Positions 53,422-62,148 of a stretch of 64,000 bases of DNA are shown piece by piece. Position 1 is the first letter of the stretch; the number at the start of each line of letters is the position of its first letter. Made by a program: the position numbers and the translations under genes. This stretch comes from Bacillus sp. (in: firmicutes). Its GTDB lineage: Bacteria > Bacillota > Clostridia > Lachnospirales > Lachnospiraceae. The DNA lies in NCBI GenBank assembly GCA_023666125.1, contig JAMPCN010000001.1, forward strand, positions 70,753 to 134,752, read 5' to 3'. The notes beneath the pieces were generated by a model. That model ran no database searches. It saw only the letters and a program-made list of their open reading frames with translations, and had not been told where the DNA came from.

Positions 53422-54793
53422 ATCACAGAATATGTCGCTCAATTCCTTTATCACAAAGGAGGGGCTTGAAATGGGCAGGGCGCAGGTGATGCAGGCGGAA
53501 GCGGCGGGCGTGGAACCGCTTGTCTGTATGAATCCGATTTTGTTAAAGCCGACAGACCATACCGGTTCACAGGTAATCGTGAACGGACAGGTTCTTGGGA
53601 ATATGAGCGCAAGAGAGTATTTTTCCTATAAAAAGAATTTAATTCCCGAGATAAAGAAAGCATTTCGGAAACTGGAAGAGACGGCGGACATTATCGTTAT
53701 CGAGGGTGCGGGCAGCCCGGCGGAAATCAATCTGCGTGAAAATGATATTGTCAATATGGGATTGGCGCAGATGATTGACGCACCGGTTTTACTTGTGGGG
53801 GATATTGACAGAGGCGGCGTGTTTGCGCAGCTTTTGGGAACATTAATGCTTTTGTCAAAGGAGGAAAAAGAGAGAATAAAAGGTTTGGTTATCAATAAAT
53901 TCCGGGGTGATAGCTCGCTGTTGGATTCCGGAATTGAGATATTGGAGCAAAAGGGAGGTATTCCGGTATGCGGCGTCATCCCCTATATGGAGATAGCGTT
54001 GGAGGACGAGGACAGTCTGACGAACCGTTTCGATAAAAAGGAAAGCGGAAAAATCGACATAGCGGTTATCAGATATCCCAGAATTTCCAATTTCACGGAT
54101 TTTAATGTATTTGAACAAATAGAAGATGTATCGGTGCGTTATGTTACATCACCGTCACAGTTAGGGCGGCCGGATATCCTTTTTTTGCCCGGCAGTAAAA
54201 ATACCATGAGTGATTTAGAATGGATGCGTGGGAACGGATTGGAAAACGCCGTGAAAAAACTGGCAGAAAAGATACCGGTCTGCGGTATCTGCGGCGGATA
54301 TCAGATGCTGGGCAGCCGGATTTTAGACCCGGATAATCTGGAGGCGGGCGGAGCGATACAGGGCATGGAACTGCTTTCCGTAACAACGCAATTACAGCAT
54401 GAAAAGGTGCGCCGTCAGGTACATGGAACAGTGAATAAGCTGGAGGGCGTCTTTGCCGCGCTTTCCGGGCTTGATTATGAGGGCTATGAGATACATATGG
54501 GGCAGAGTATGGAACATACGGACGGAGCATTCATAACAGGGCAAAACTCTAATGTGTATGGAACTTATATACACGGCATTTTTGATAAGGGAGCGGTTGC
54601 GTCTGCGCTTGTGGGAACGCTGGCAGAAAAAAAGGGAATTGTCACGGATAAAGGCGCGGAAACGGCAAAAGAATCTTATATGGACTATCAGGAATATAAA
54701 GAAACCCAGTATGATAAACTGGCGGATATCTTATCGGAATATCTGAACATGGAGGAAATCTATGGAATGCTTAGAGAGGCGCATGTGCGGTAA
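53309..54793 (+). CDS. cbiP: Cobyric acid synthase
   Basis: A 494-residue glutamine amidotransferase that amidates four carboxyl groups of adenosylcobyrinic a,c-diamide. The N-terminal ATP-binding half starts [17 protein letters not shown] with [10 protein letters not shown]; the C-terminal glutaminase half has the catalytic cysteine in [11 protein letters not shown] and the histidine in [10 protein letters not shown]. The ATG at 53309 gives the expected N-terminus, although it lies inside the ABC ATPase frame. It overlaps cobT by 32 bases. Confidence 0.95.
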   Translation: MAKVIMIQGTMSGAGKSLLTAGLCRIMKRDGYRVAPFKSQNMSLNSFITKEGLEMGRAQVMQAEAAGVEPLVCMNPILLKPTDHTGSQVIVNGQVLGNMSAREYFSYKKNLIPEIKKAFRKLEETADIIVIEGAGSPAEINLRENDIVNMGLAQMIDAPVLLVGDIDRGGVFAQLLGTLMLLSKEEKERIKGLVINKFRGDSSLLDSGIEILEQKGGIPVCGVIPYMEIALEDEDSLTNRFDKKESGKIDIAVIRYPRISNFTDFNVFEQIEDVSVRYVTSPSQLGRPDILFLPGSKNTMSDLEWMRGNGLENAVKKLAEKIPVCGICGGYQMLGSRILDPDNLEAGGAIQGMELLSVTTQLQHEKVRRQVHGTVNKLEGVFAALSGLDYEGYEIHMGQSMEHTDGAFITGQNSNVYGTYIHGIFDKGAVASALVGTLAEKKGIVTDKGAETAKESYMDYQEYKETQYDKLADILSEYLNMEEIYGMLREAHVR

Positions 54794-55856
54794 CGATATG
54801 GAAGAGGCGCTGTTAAAATTATCAGTGGATGCGCCGGACAGGGAGATATACAATAAGATATTGCAAAACTGGGATGCCATAGCCAAACCGCTTGACGGCA
54901 TGGGAAAATTTGAAACGCTGACGGCACGGATAGGAGCGGTTTTAGGTACGGAGGAAATTGATATTGCTAAAAAGGCGGTCGTTATCATGTGTGCGGATAA
55001 CGGCATCGTAAAAGAGGGCGTCAGCCAGTCCGGACAGGAAGTGACGCTGGCCGTGGCAAAACAGATGGCAAAAGGCGCATCTTCGGTTGGAAAAATGGCG
55101 GCGGCGATAGGCGCGGATACGATTCCCATAGATATCGGAATCAACAGCGAAGAAAAGATACCGGGTATACTCGATAGAAAAATCCGCCGGGGAACCGGAA
55201 ATTTCAAAATAGAACCGGCTATGACAAGGAAAGAGGCTGTCAGGGCAATTTATACAGGTATGGAAACCGTGGCTGATTGTAAGAAAAAAGGCTATCGCAT
55301 TCTGGCTGCGGGTGAAATGGGCATTGGCAATACGACAACAAGCAGCGCCGTGGCGGCGGCTCTTTTAAAGTGTGAAGCGGAGGCGGTAACCGGGCGTGGC
55401 GCGGGTCTCTGCGACGAGAAATTACAGCGGAAAAAGCAAGTGATTCAAGAAGCGATTGCCAAATACAAACTCTATGAAGCAGAGCCGCTTTGCGTGTTGG
55501 AAACCGTCGGCGGACTGGATATTGCAGGGCTTACCGGTCTTTGTATCGGCGGAGCGGTTTTCCATATACCGATAGTGTTGGACGGCGTTATCAGTATGAC
55601 GGCGGCGCTGCTTGCCGAGCGGCTTGTCCCGGGTGTCATACCATATCTGATACCGTCGCATAAAGGGAAGGAACCGGCGGTGGAAAAATTAATGAAAGAG
55701 TTGAAGTTAGAGCCTGTTATTGACGCTCGGATGGCGTTAGGAGAGGGAACGGGTGCGGTCATGATGCTGTCGCTTTTAGAGACGGCCCTATGCGTTTATC
55801 ATGAAAAAAACACTTTTGAAAATATACAAATAGAGCAGTACAAGAGATATCAATAA
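54762..55856 (+). CDS. cobT: Nicotinate-nucleotide-dimethylbenzimidazole phosphoribosyltransferase
   Basis: A 364-residue CobT. It makes alpha-ribazole phosphate from nicotinate mononucleotide and a lower-ligand base. [19 protein letters not shown] and the C-terminal catalytic glutamate in LGEGTGAVM are clear. The ATG at 54762 has GGAGG six bases upstream, inside cbiP; ATG 54783 or 54798 would give a start nearer the usual family length. Coupling with cbiP is tight. Confidence 0.93.
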   Translation: MECLERRMCGNDMEEALLKLSVDAPDREIYNKILQNWDAIAKPLDGMGKFETLTARIGAVLGTEEIDIAKKAVVIMCADNGIVKEGVSQSGQEVTLAVAKQMAKGASSVGKMAAAIGADTIPIDIGINSEEKIPGILDRKIRRGTGNFKIEPAMTRKEAVRAIYTGMETVADCKKKGYRILAAGEMGIGNTTTSSAVAAALLKCEAEAVTGRGAGLCDEKLQRKKQVIQEAIAKYKLYEAEPLCVLETVGGLDIAGLTGLCIGGAVFHIPIVLDGVISMTAALLAERLVPGVIPYLIPSHKGKEPAVEKLMKELKLEPVIDARMALGEGTGAVMMLSLLETALCVYHEKNTFENIQIEQYKRYQ

Positions 55857-55882
55857 CAGGAAAGGCAAGGCGGCGTATAAAA

Positions 55883-56410
55883 ATGATGATATTGATTGTT
55901 GGCGGGAGCGGAAGCGGGAAGTCCGCTTATGCGGAAAAGAGGGTTGGAGAGTTTCCCGGGAAAAAATATTATCTGGCGACAATGCAGATTTCGGATGAAG
56001 AAAGCCGGCGTAAGGCGGACAGGCATAGGGAACTTAGAAAAGACAAAGATTTTATTACGATAGAACAGCCGGTGGAAATTCAGAAAGCGTTAGCGCAAAT
56101 GGCGCCGGGAGAGAAAACCGTTTTGTTGGAGTGCATGTCAAATCTTACGGCAAACGAAATGTTTTCCGGAGAAAAGCCACAGACAAAAGAACAGGTCGTT
56201 GAAAGTGTGATAGCAGGGATAAAAATATTGCAAAAAGAGATAACCCATCTTGTCATCGTAAGCAACAATGTGTTTGAAGACGGCATCATTTATGATGAGA
56301 CAACGATGGAATATATCGAGGCAATGGGGGCGGTTAATGAAAAGCTTGCCGCTATAGCCGAACAGGTTGTGGAAGTGATGACAGGGATGCCTGTTATGCT
56401 GAAACATTGA
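55883..56410 (+). CDS. cobU: Adenosylcobinamide kinase/guanylyltransferase
   Basis: A 175-residue CobU. It phosphorylates adenosylcobinamide and then adds GMP. The P-loop is VGGSGSGKSAYAE at the N-terminus, and the conserved guanylyl site histidine lies in DRHRELRKDKDFITIE. It lies 26 bases after cobT and 24 before cobS. Confidence 0.93.
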   Translation: MMILIVGGSGSGKSAYAEKRVGEFPGKKYYLATMQISDEESRRKADRHRELRKDKDFITIEQPVEIQKALAQMAPGEKTVLLECMSNLTANEMFSGEKPQTKEQVVESVIAGIKILQKEITHLVIVSNNVFEDGIIYDETTMEYIEAMGAVNEKLAAIAEQVVEVMTGMPVMLKH

Positions 56411-56434
56411 CAGGATGTTTGGGAGGCGTAAAAT

Positions 56435-57217
56435 ATGCGGGTGATAAAATCTTTTTTCATAGCGGTCTCCATGTATTCCAAAATTCCGGTTCCCCAGTTT
56501 GTGTGGAAAGAAGAGGATATGCACTATATTTTCTGCTTTTTTCCATGGATAGGTGCCTTGATTGGCGCAGGAATTTATCTGGGGAATTATCTGTGTGACA
56601 GATATCATATCGGGGTTTTGTGCCGGGTGGCGGTGGATGCGCTCATACCGCTTTTGCTAACGGGAGGCATTCATATGGACGGCTTCATGGACACGATGGA
56701 TGCCGTACATTCCTATAGAGACAGAGAAAGAAAACTGGAAATTATGAAAGATTCCCATACCGGCGCGTTTGCGGTTATTATGCTGGCTGCCTATGGGCTT
56801 ATTTATGCGGGGGCATTTTCGGAAATAGAGCGTCAGGCGTCGTTAAAAATCGTATGCAGCGGCTTTTTTTTGTCACGCTGTCTTTGCGGCATCAGCGCAG
56901 TTTCTTTTCCGACGGCAAAAAAAGACGGTACGCTGTATCTTTTCGCAGACAGTTCCGGAAAAAATATTGTGAAAGTCGTCTTATATATAGAAAGCGCCAT
57001 CTGTATCGGTCTGATGCTCTTTTTTTCCGTTTCGACAGGATTATTTGCGGTGGCAGCGGCTTTCGTGATGTTTGGATATTATTACTATCGCGCCGGGAAA
57101 GAGTTTGGAGGCGTTACCGGCGATACGTCGGGCTGTTTTATCTTGATTTGCGAAGTTTTCATGATAGCGGCAGCGGCTTTATCGGATATCTGGGTTCGTG
57201 CGGCAGGCGGCGTTTGA
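56435..57217 (+). CDS. cobS: Adenosylcobinamide-GDP ribazoletransferase (cobalamin synthase)
   Basis: A 260-residue membrane enzyme with several hydrophobic segments. The metal motif GGIHMDGFMDTMDAV with HTGAFAVI is the CobS signature. It joins adenosylcobinamide-GDP with alpha-ribazole (phosphate) at the membrane. The ATG follows GGGAGGCG. Confidence 0.93.
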   Translation: MRVIKSFFIAVSMYSKIPVPQFVWKEEDMHYIFCFFPWIGALIGAGIYLGNYLCDRYHIGVLCRVAVDALIPLLLTGGIHMDGFMDTMDAVHSYRDRERKLEIMKDSHTGAFAVIMLAAYGLIYAGAFSEIERQASLKIVCSGFFLSRCLCGISAVSFPTAKKDGTLYLFADSSGKNIVKVVLYIESAICIGLMLFFSVSTGLFAVAAAFVMFGYYYYRAGKEFGGVTGDTSGCFILICEVFMIAAAALSDIWVRAAGGV

Positions 57218-57257
57218 TAAGCGGATGTGCAGGCCGGGAAAGGGCATGGGGGAACAG

Positions 57258-57641
57258 ATGAAATTAATCATAGGCGGATATGCGCAGGGGAAACTGCACT
57301 ATGTACTGCAAAAATATCAGTTGGCGGAAGATGTGGTATGGGATGGCAGGCTGCCGGAGAGCAGTACCCCGTCGGAGCAGACAATCGTTATCAATCATTT
57401 TCATAAATGGATAAAAGAATGTATTTTAGCCGGAGGATGTCCGGCAGAGGAAGCGGCGGCGTTTCTGGATAGTCACGCGGACTGCATCATCATCAGTGAT
57501 GAGATTGGAAACGGCATTGTGCCGGTGGATGCGTTCGAGAGAGAATATCGGGAGCGTACGGGAAGGATTCTGGTAACGCTTGCCGAAAGAGCGGAGGAGG
57601 TAGAGCGCGTCATATGTGGAATCGGACTAAAAATCAAGTGA
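57258..57641 (+). CDS. Short CobU-like protein
   Basis: A 127-residue protein whose start (MKLIIGGYAQGKLHYVL) is a worn CobU-type P-loop and whose end (CIIISDEIGNGIVPVDAFER, then RERTGRILVTLAERAEEVER) matches the C-terminal half of CobU/CobP. The middle, with the guanylylated histidine, is missing, so it cannot do the full CobU reaction. Because a full CobU lies two genes upstream, this may be a regulator or have a changed substrate. The ATG at 57258 has GGGGG before it; 57246 is possible. Confidence 0.75.
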   Translation: MKLIIGGYAQGKLHYVLQKYQLAEDVVWDGRLPESSTPSEQTIVINHFHKWIKECILAGGCPAEEAAAFLDSHADCIIISDEIGNGIVPVDAFEREYRERTGRILVTLAERAEEVERVICGIGLKIK

Positions 57642-58282
57642 CGCTGGCTTTTATCCGGCACGGCGAAACGCAGGCGAATAAGGAGAATAGATATTTAGGA
57701 ACAACGGATGAGTCTCTGTCTAAGGAGGGCATCCGGCAGCTATTGTCATATAGAAAGCAAGGCATATATCCAGATGTACAATATCTGTTTACCAGCCCTA
57801 TGAAAAGATGTCTGGAAAGTGCGCGGATTCTTTATCCGGAGATTACGCCGGTCATTATTCCGGAGTGGAGGGAAATAGACTTCGGACGCTTTGAATATAA
57901 AAATTATGAGGAGCTAAAAGATGACAGGCAGTATCAGGCGTGGATTGACAGCGGTGGAACGCTGGCTTTTCCGGACGGGGAAAGCAGGGAAAACTTCACC
58001 TGGCGTTGTGAAAAAGGTTTTAGGCGGATGTGCGGTATGCTTCGCCAAAGTGTGGATGACGGCGTGAAGGCGCCACTTCGGACGGCGTTGGTTGTTCATG
58101 GCGGCACGATGATGTCGTTACTAAGCGTGTATGGAATTTATCATTCCCGTAAAGAGAAGAAGAGTTATTTTGATTATCAGACCTTAAATGGAAGAGGTTA
58201 TCTATGTACCATGAAAAAGTGGTATGACGGGAGCATGTCAGAAAAAATGGATATACAAATAGAGATAGAGGCAGACATATGA
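57614..58282 (+). CDS. cobC: Histidine phosphatase, alpha-ribazole phosphatase type
   Basis: A 222-residue phosphoglycerate-mutase-like phosphatase. The catalytic RHGET motif is near residue 15, REIDFGRFE holds the acid, and VVHGGTMM the second histidine. In this operon it most likely removes the phosphate from alpha-ribazole-5-phosphate or adenosylcobalamin phosphate. It overlaps both neighbours. Confidence 0.85.
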   Translation: MWNRTKNQVTLAFIRHGETQANKENRYLGTTDESLSKEGIRQLLSYRKQGIYPDVQYLFTSPMKRCLESARILYPEITPVIIPEWREIDFGRFEYKNYEELKDDRQYQAWIDSGGTLAFPDGESRENFTWRCEKGFRRMCGMLRQSVDDGVKAPLRTALVVHGGTMMSLLSVYGIYHSRKEKKSYFDYQTLNGRGYLCTMKKWYDGSMSEKMDIQIEIEADI

Positions 58283-59262
58283 GATATCATATTATAGCAT
58301 TTTTAACCGGATTTTTACTGGATTTGGTTTTCGGAGACCCGCATTGGCTGCCGCATCCAATCCGGTTGATAGGAAAGCTGATAACAAAAACGGAAAAAGC
58401 GTTGCGAAAATCGGAGACAGACAACGTTAAAGTGCAGATCCGGCGGGGAGCGGCGTTAGTATTTATTGTGCTGGCAAGCGTTACGGCGGCAGCATTTTTA
58501 CTTTTGCTGGCGGCATATCGGATATATCCTTATCTGGGGATGGCGGTAGAATGTCTTATGACATATCAGATTCTTGCCGCGAAATGTTTAAAAGACGAGA
58601 GCATGACAGTGTACCGGTGTTTGCAAAATGGCGACTTGGATAAGTCCAGAAGGGCCGTTTCCATGATTGTGGGCAGGGATACGGACTGTCTGGATAAAGA
58701 GGGAGTTGCGAAAGCAGCGGTGGAAACGGTGGCGGAGAATACTTCCGACGGCGTCATTGCGCCGATGCTGTATCTGGCGGTTGGCGGACCGACGCTTGGC
58801 TTTTTTTATAAGGCGGTAAACACCATGGATTCCATGATTGGATATCGGAATGATAAATATTTATACTTTGGCAGGGCGGCCGCAAAGTTGGACGATATTG
58901 TCAATTTCATTCCGGCAAGAATCAGCGCATATTTGATGATTGCAGCGGCTTTTCTCACAGGGGGAGAGTTTTCAGGAAAACATGCGGCTGCCGTCTATAA
59001 AAGAGATCGAAAAAAACATGCGAGTCCTAACTCGGCGCAGACGGAGTCGGTATGCGCCGGTGCGCTTGGCATAAGGCTGGCGGGAGATGCCAGCTATTTT
59101 GGCAAAATGGTAAAAAAGCCATATATAGGCGATGCGCTGCGGAATGTGGAATACGAGGATATCAAACGCGCCAACCGCCTTATGTATGTTACGGCATGGA
59201 TGTGTGAAGCAATATGCCTGATAGTATTGCTTGGCGTACAAATAATGATAGGAAAGGGATGA
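58279..59262 (+). CDS. cbiB: Adenosylcobinamide-phosphate synthase
   Basis: A 327-residue membrane protein with the CbiB landmarks LDLVFGDPHWLPHPIRLIGK, AVETVAENTSDGVIAPM and NTMDSMIGYRNDKY. It attaches (R)-1-amino-2-propanol phosphate to adenosylcobyric acid. The start overlaps the cobC stop by four bases. Confidence 0.95.
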   Translation: MRYHIIAFLTGFLLDLVFGDPHWLPHPIRLIGKLITKTEKALRKSETDNVKVQIRRGAALVFIVLASVTAAAFLLLLAAYRIYPYLGMAVECLMTYQILAAKCLKDESMTVYRCLQNGDLDKSRRAVSMIVGRDTDCLDKEGVAKAAVETVAENTSDGVIAPMLYLAVGGPTLGFFYKAVNTMDSMIGYRNDKYLYFGRAAAKLDDIVNFIPARISAYLMIAAAFLTGGEFSGKHAAAVYKRDRKKHASPNSAQTESVCAGALGIRLAGDASYFGKMVKKPYIGDALRNVEYEDIKRANRLMYVTAWMCEAICLIVLLGVQIMIGKG

Positions 59263-59266
59263 GCGG

Positions 59267-60334
59267 ATGAGTATTCACGGCGGCGATATCTATAGAAATC
59301 ATGTCGATATTGATTTTTCGATAAATATCAATCCGCTTGGCATGCCAAAGGCTGTAAAGGCGGCGATGTATGAAGCCGTCGAAATGTGCGGCAGGTATCC
59401 GGATATGGAAGCGGAAAAACTAAAAAGAGCGGTCAGCAGAATGTTAGATGTACCGGAACAATATCTGCTTTTCGGGAATGGGGCTTCGGAACTTTTTATG
59501 GCGGTTGCGCATGGATTAAAACCGCAAAAAACCGTAATACCGGTTCCCTCTTTCTATGGATATGAATATGCGGCCGGGGCGGCGGAAAGTGAAATTATTT
59601 ATTATGTGATGAAAGAGGAAAATCATTTTTGTATCACAAGTGATTTTTGCGAAACGCTGACAAAGGATACAGACCTTGTTTTTCTTGCTAATCCCAATAA
59701 TCCTACGGGAATGCTTATCGAAAAAGACGAGCTTTTCAAGATGCTTTATCATTGCCGGGAAAAAGAAATTTATGTGGTGTTGGATGAGAGTTTCATTGAA
59801 TTTGCAGGCAGCGATTTTTCCATGCTTTCGGAAATAGATGAATTTGACAATTTGATACTTGTTAAAAGTTTTACGAAAATTTTCTCGATTCCCGGCGCGC
59901 GGTTAGGATATTTGGTCTGTAAAAATCCTGCGCTTCTGGCAAGGATAGCCGGACAGCTTCCCGAATGGAATCTATCCTGCTTTGCGCAGGAAGCAGGATG
60001 CGTCTGCGCCGTGCAGAATGAATTTATTTTACAAACGAGGCGCTTTGTGGAACAGGAAAAAACGTTTTTAGCGGACGAATTAAGAAAACAGGGATTTACG
60101 GTGTTTCCTTCTGCGGCGAATTTTCTTCTCATATATGGGGAAGAGGGGTTATATGATAAACTGTTACAAAAAGGCGTTTTAATCAGGGATTGCGAAAATT
60201 TCAGGGGGCTGCGGAAAGGATTTTATCGGATTGCAGTGAAAAGCAGAGGAGAGAATGCGATTTTACTGAAAGCAATCGAAAGCCTGAAACATGAAAACCG
60301 AGCGGGTGAGAATTGGGGAAAGGAACGGATATAA
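59267..60334 (+). CDS. cobD: Threonine-phosphate decarboxylase
   Basis: A 355-residue PLP enzyme of aminotransferase fold type I. The PLP lysine lies in LVKSFTKIFSIPGARLGY, and ANPNNPTG is the substrate loop. In this setting it makes aminopropanol phosphate from threonine phosphate for CbiB. Related histidinol-phosphate aminotransferases are close relatives, so the name depends on the operon. Confidence 0.88.
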   Translation: MSIHGGDIYRNHVDIDFSININPLGMPKAVKAAMYEAVEMCGRYPDMEAEKLKRAVSRMLDVPEQYLLFGNGASELFMAVAHGLKPQKTVIPVPSFYGYEYAAGAAESEIIYYVMKEENHFCITSDFCETLTKDTDLVFLANPNNPTGMLIEKDELFKMLYHCREKEIYVVLDESFIEFAGSDFSMLSEIDEFDNLILVKSFTKIFSIPGARLGYLVCKNPALLARIAGQLPEWNLSCFAQEAGCVCAVQNEFILQTRRFVEQEKTFLADELRKQGFTVFPSAANFLLIYGEEGLYDKLLQKGVLIRDCENFRGLRKGFYRIAVKSRGENAILLKAIESLKHENRAGENWGKERI

Positions 60335-60336
60335 AA

Positions 60337-60987
60337 GTGGAACATCAAAAAATAGAACATGTACTGCCGGAGGAAATTGAAAAACGCAGTTTTGAGATAA
60401 TTGACAACGAACTTGCACAGCGGGAAATTGTACTTGGAAAAGAGGAAGAAGCGATTATAAAACGAGTCATACATACCAGCGCGGATTTTGACTATGCAAA
60501 GACTCTCCGCTTTTCAAAAGGGGCGGTCACGCAGATGCGGGAATTGATAAAAAACGGTGCGGATATTGTAACGGATACCAATATGGCTTTAGCCGGAATC
60601 AATAAAAATGTGCTTGCAAGATTTGGTGGAGAGGCACATTGTTTTATGGCGGATGAAGAAGCTGCGCGTCTGGCAAAGGAAAGAAAGACAACGCGGGCAG
60701 CAGTCAGCATGGAGATGGCGGCGGCGATAGAAAAACCGATTATTTTCGCAATCGGCAATGCGCCGACAGCATTGATAAAATTATATGAAATGATAAAAGA
60801 AAGCGGATGGAAGCCTGCCTTCATTATCGGTGTGCCGGTAGGATTCGTCAATGTGGAGGCGGCCAAGGAACTGATATTGCAAACGGATATTCCCTACATT
60901 GTCAATGTAGGAAGAAAAGGCGGCAGTACGATTGCGGCGGCCATTTGCAACGCTGTATTGTATCAACTGCGGGATGCAGAAAAATAA
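60337..60987 (+). CDS. cbiC: Cobalt-precorrin-8 methylmutase
   Basis: A 216-residue CbiC/CobH that moves the methyl group from C11 to C12 in the corrin ring. Landmarks are EEIEKRSFEIID, VTDTNMALAGI, IGNAPTAL and GVPVGFVNVEAAKE. The GTG at 60337 falls just after the cobD stop and gives a normal start; a TTG at 60313 inside cobD is the alternative. Confidence 0.92.
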   Translation: MEHQKIEHVLPEEIEKRSFEIIDNELAQREIVLGKEEEAIIKRVIHTSADFDYAKTLRFSKGAVTQMRELIKNGADIVTDTNMALAGINKNVLARFGGEAHCFMADEEAARLAKERKTTRAAVSMEMAAAIEKPIIFAIGNAPTALIKLYEMIKESGWKPAFIIGVPVGFVNVEAAKELILQTDIPYIVNVGRKGGSTIAAAICNAVLYQLRDAEK

Positions 60988-61008
60988 AAAGCAGAAAGGA
61001 ACATCGGA

Positions 61009-62148
61009 ATGCGATACGGTTTTACGACCGGAAGCTGCGCGGCGGCAGCGGCAAAAGCGGCTTCCTATATGTTATTGACAGGGCGGCTTAAAACAGAAAT
61101 CACAATCGAAACGCCGAAAGGGATTTTATATACGGCCGGGATTTTGGATATCAGACGCAGCGAAAACGAGGTAAGCTGCGCGGTAAAAAAAGACGGCGGT
61201 GATGACCCGGATATTACAAGCGGTACGCTGATTTATGCCAGAGTGTCCTATCCGGAGGCAGCCAAGCAGGAAGAAATAAAAAACGACAAGGAAATTATAA
61301 TAGAAGGCGGAATCGGCATCGGAAGAGTGACAAGACCAGGACTCGACCAGCCGATAGGGAATGCGGCTATCAATCATGTGCCAAGAAAAATGATAGAAAA
61401 AGAAGTGCTGGAAGTGTGCAGGGCCGTGGATTACAGGGGCGGTTTATATATTGAAATTTCCGCGCCAGAGGGAGAAAAGCTTAGCGTTCATACGTTTAAT
61501 CCAAGGCTGGGCATTGTCGGCGGCATTTCAATATTGGGAACAAGCGGTATTGTGGAGCCGATGAGCAGTCAGGCGATTTTGGATACGATTCGGGTGGAAC
61601 TGCGGCAAAGAAGAGCGGAAGGGTTTGATTATGCTGCAATCTCACCGGGAAACTATGGTTTGGATTTTATGAAAAAGACGTATGGATATGATTTGGACAG
61701 AAGCGTCAAATGCAGCAATTTTATCGGAGAGACCATTGACATGATGGTGGAACTGGGTTTTCAGAAAATGCTTTTGACCGGTCATATCGGTAAGTTGATT
61801 AAAGTGGCAGGAGGCATTATGAATACGCATTCCAAAGAGGCGGATTGTCGAATGGAACTTCTGGCGGCATTTTCCATAAGAGAGGGGATAACGGCCAAGC
61901 AGGCATACGACATATTGGAATGCGTAACGACGGAGGAAGCAATACCGATTTTGGAGCGCGGTGGAAAATTACAGCCGGTAATGGATAAGATTGCAGAGCG
62001 GATTTGTTTTTATATGGAAAACCGCGCCGGAGGGAAACTGAAAACAGACTGTATTTTATATGCGAATGCGTATGGAGAACTGGCAAAAAGCAGGGGGGCA
62101 GAAGAATGGTTTACTTTGTTGGAGCAGGAACAGGCGCAGCAGATTTGA
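61009..62148 (+). CDS. cbiD: Cobalt-precorrin-5B C1-methyltransferase
   Basis: A 379-residue CbiD. The N-terminal signature YGFTTGSCAAAAAKAA is exact for the family, and GEGIGRVTRPGL-type sequence appears as GIGIGRVTRPGLDQPIG. It methylates C1 in the anaerobic route, which supports an oxygen-independent pathway. AGAAAGGAA precedes the ATG. It overlaps the next gene by 43 bases. Confidence 0.95.
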   Translation: MRYGFTTGSCAAAAAKAASYMLLTGRLKTEITIETPKGILYTAGILDIRRSENEVSCAVKKDGGDDPDITSGTLIYARVSYPEAAKQEEIKNDKEIIIEGGIGIGRVTRPGLDQPIGNAAINHVPRKMIEKEVLEVCRAVDYRGGLYIEISAPEGEKLSVHTFNPRLGIVGGISILGTSGIVEPMSSQAILDTIRVELRQRRAEGFDYAAISPGNYGLDFMKKTYGYDLDRSVKCSNFIGETIDMMVELGFQKMLLTGHIGKLIKVAGGIMNTHSKEADCRMELLAAFSIREGITAKQAYDILECVTTEEAIPILERGGKLQPVMDKIAERICFYMENRAGGKLKTDCILYANAYGELAKSRGAEEWFTLLEQEQAQQI

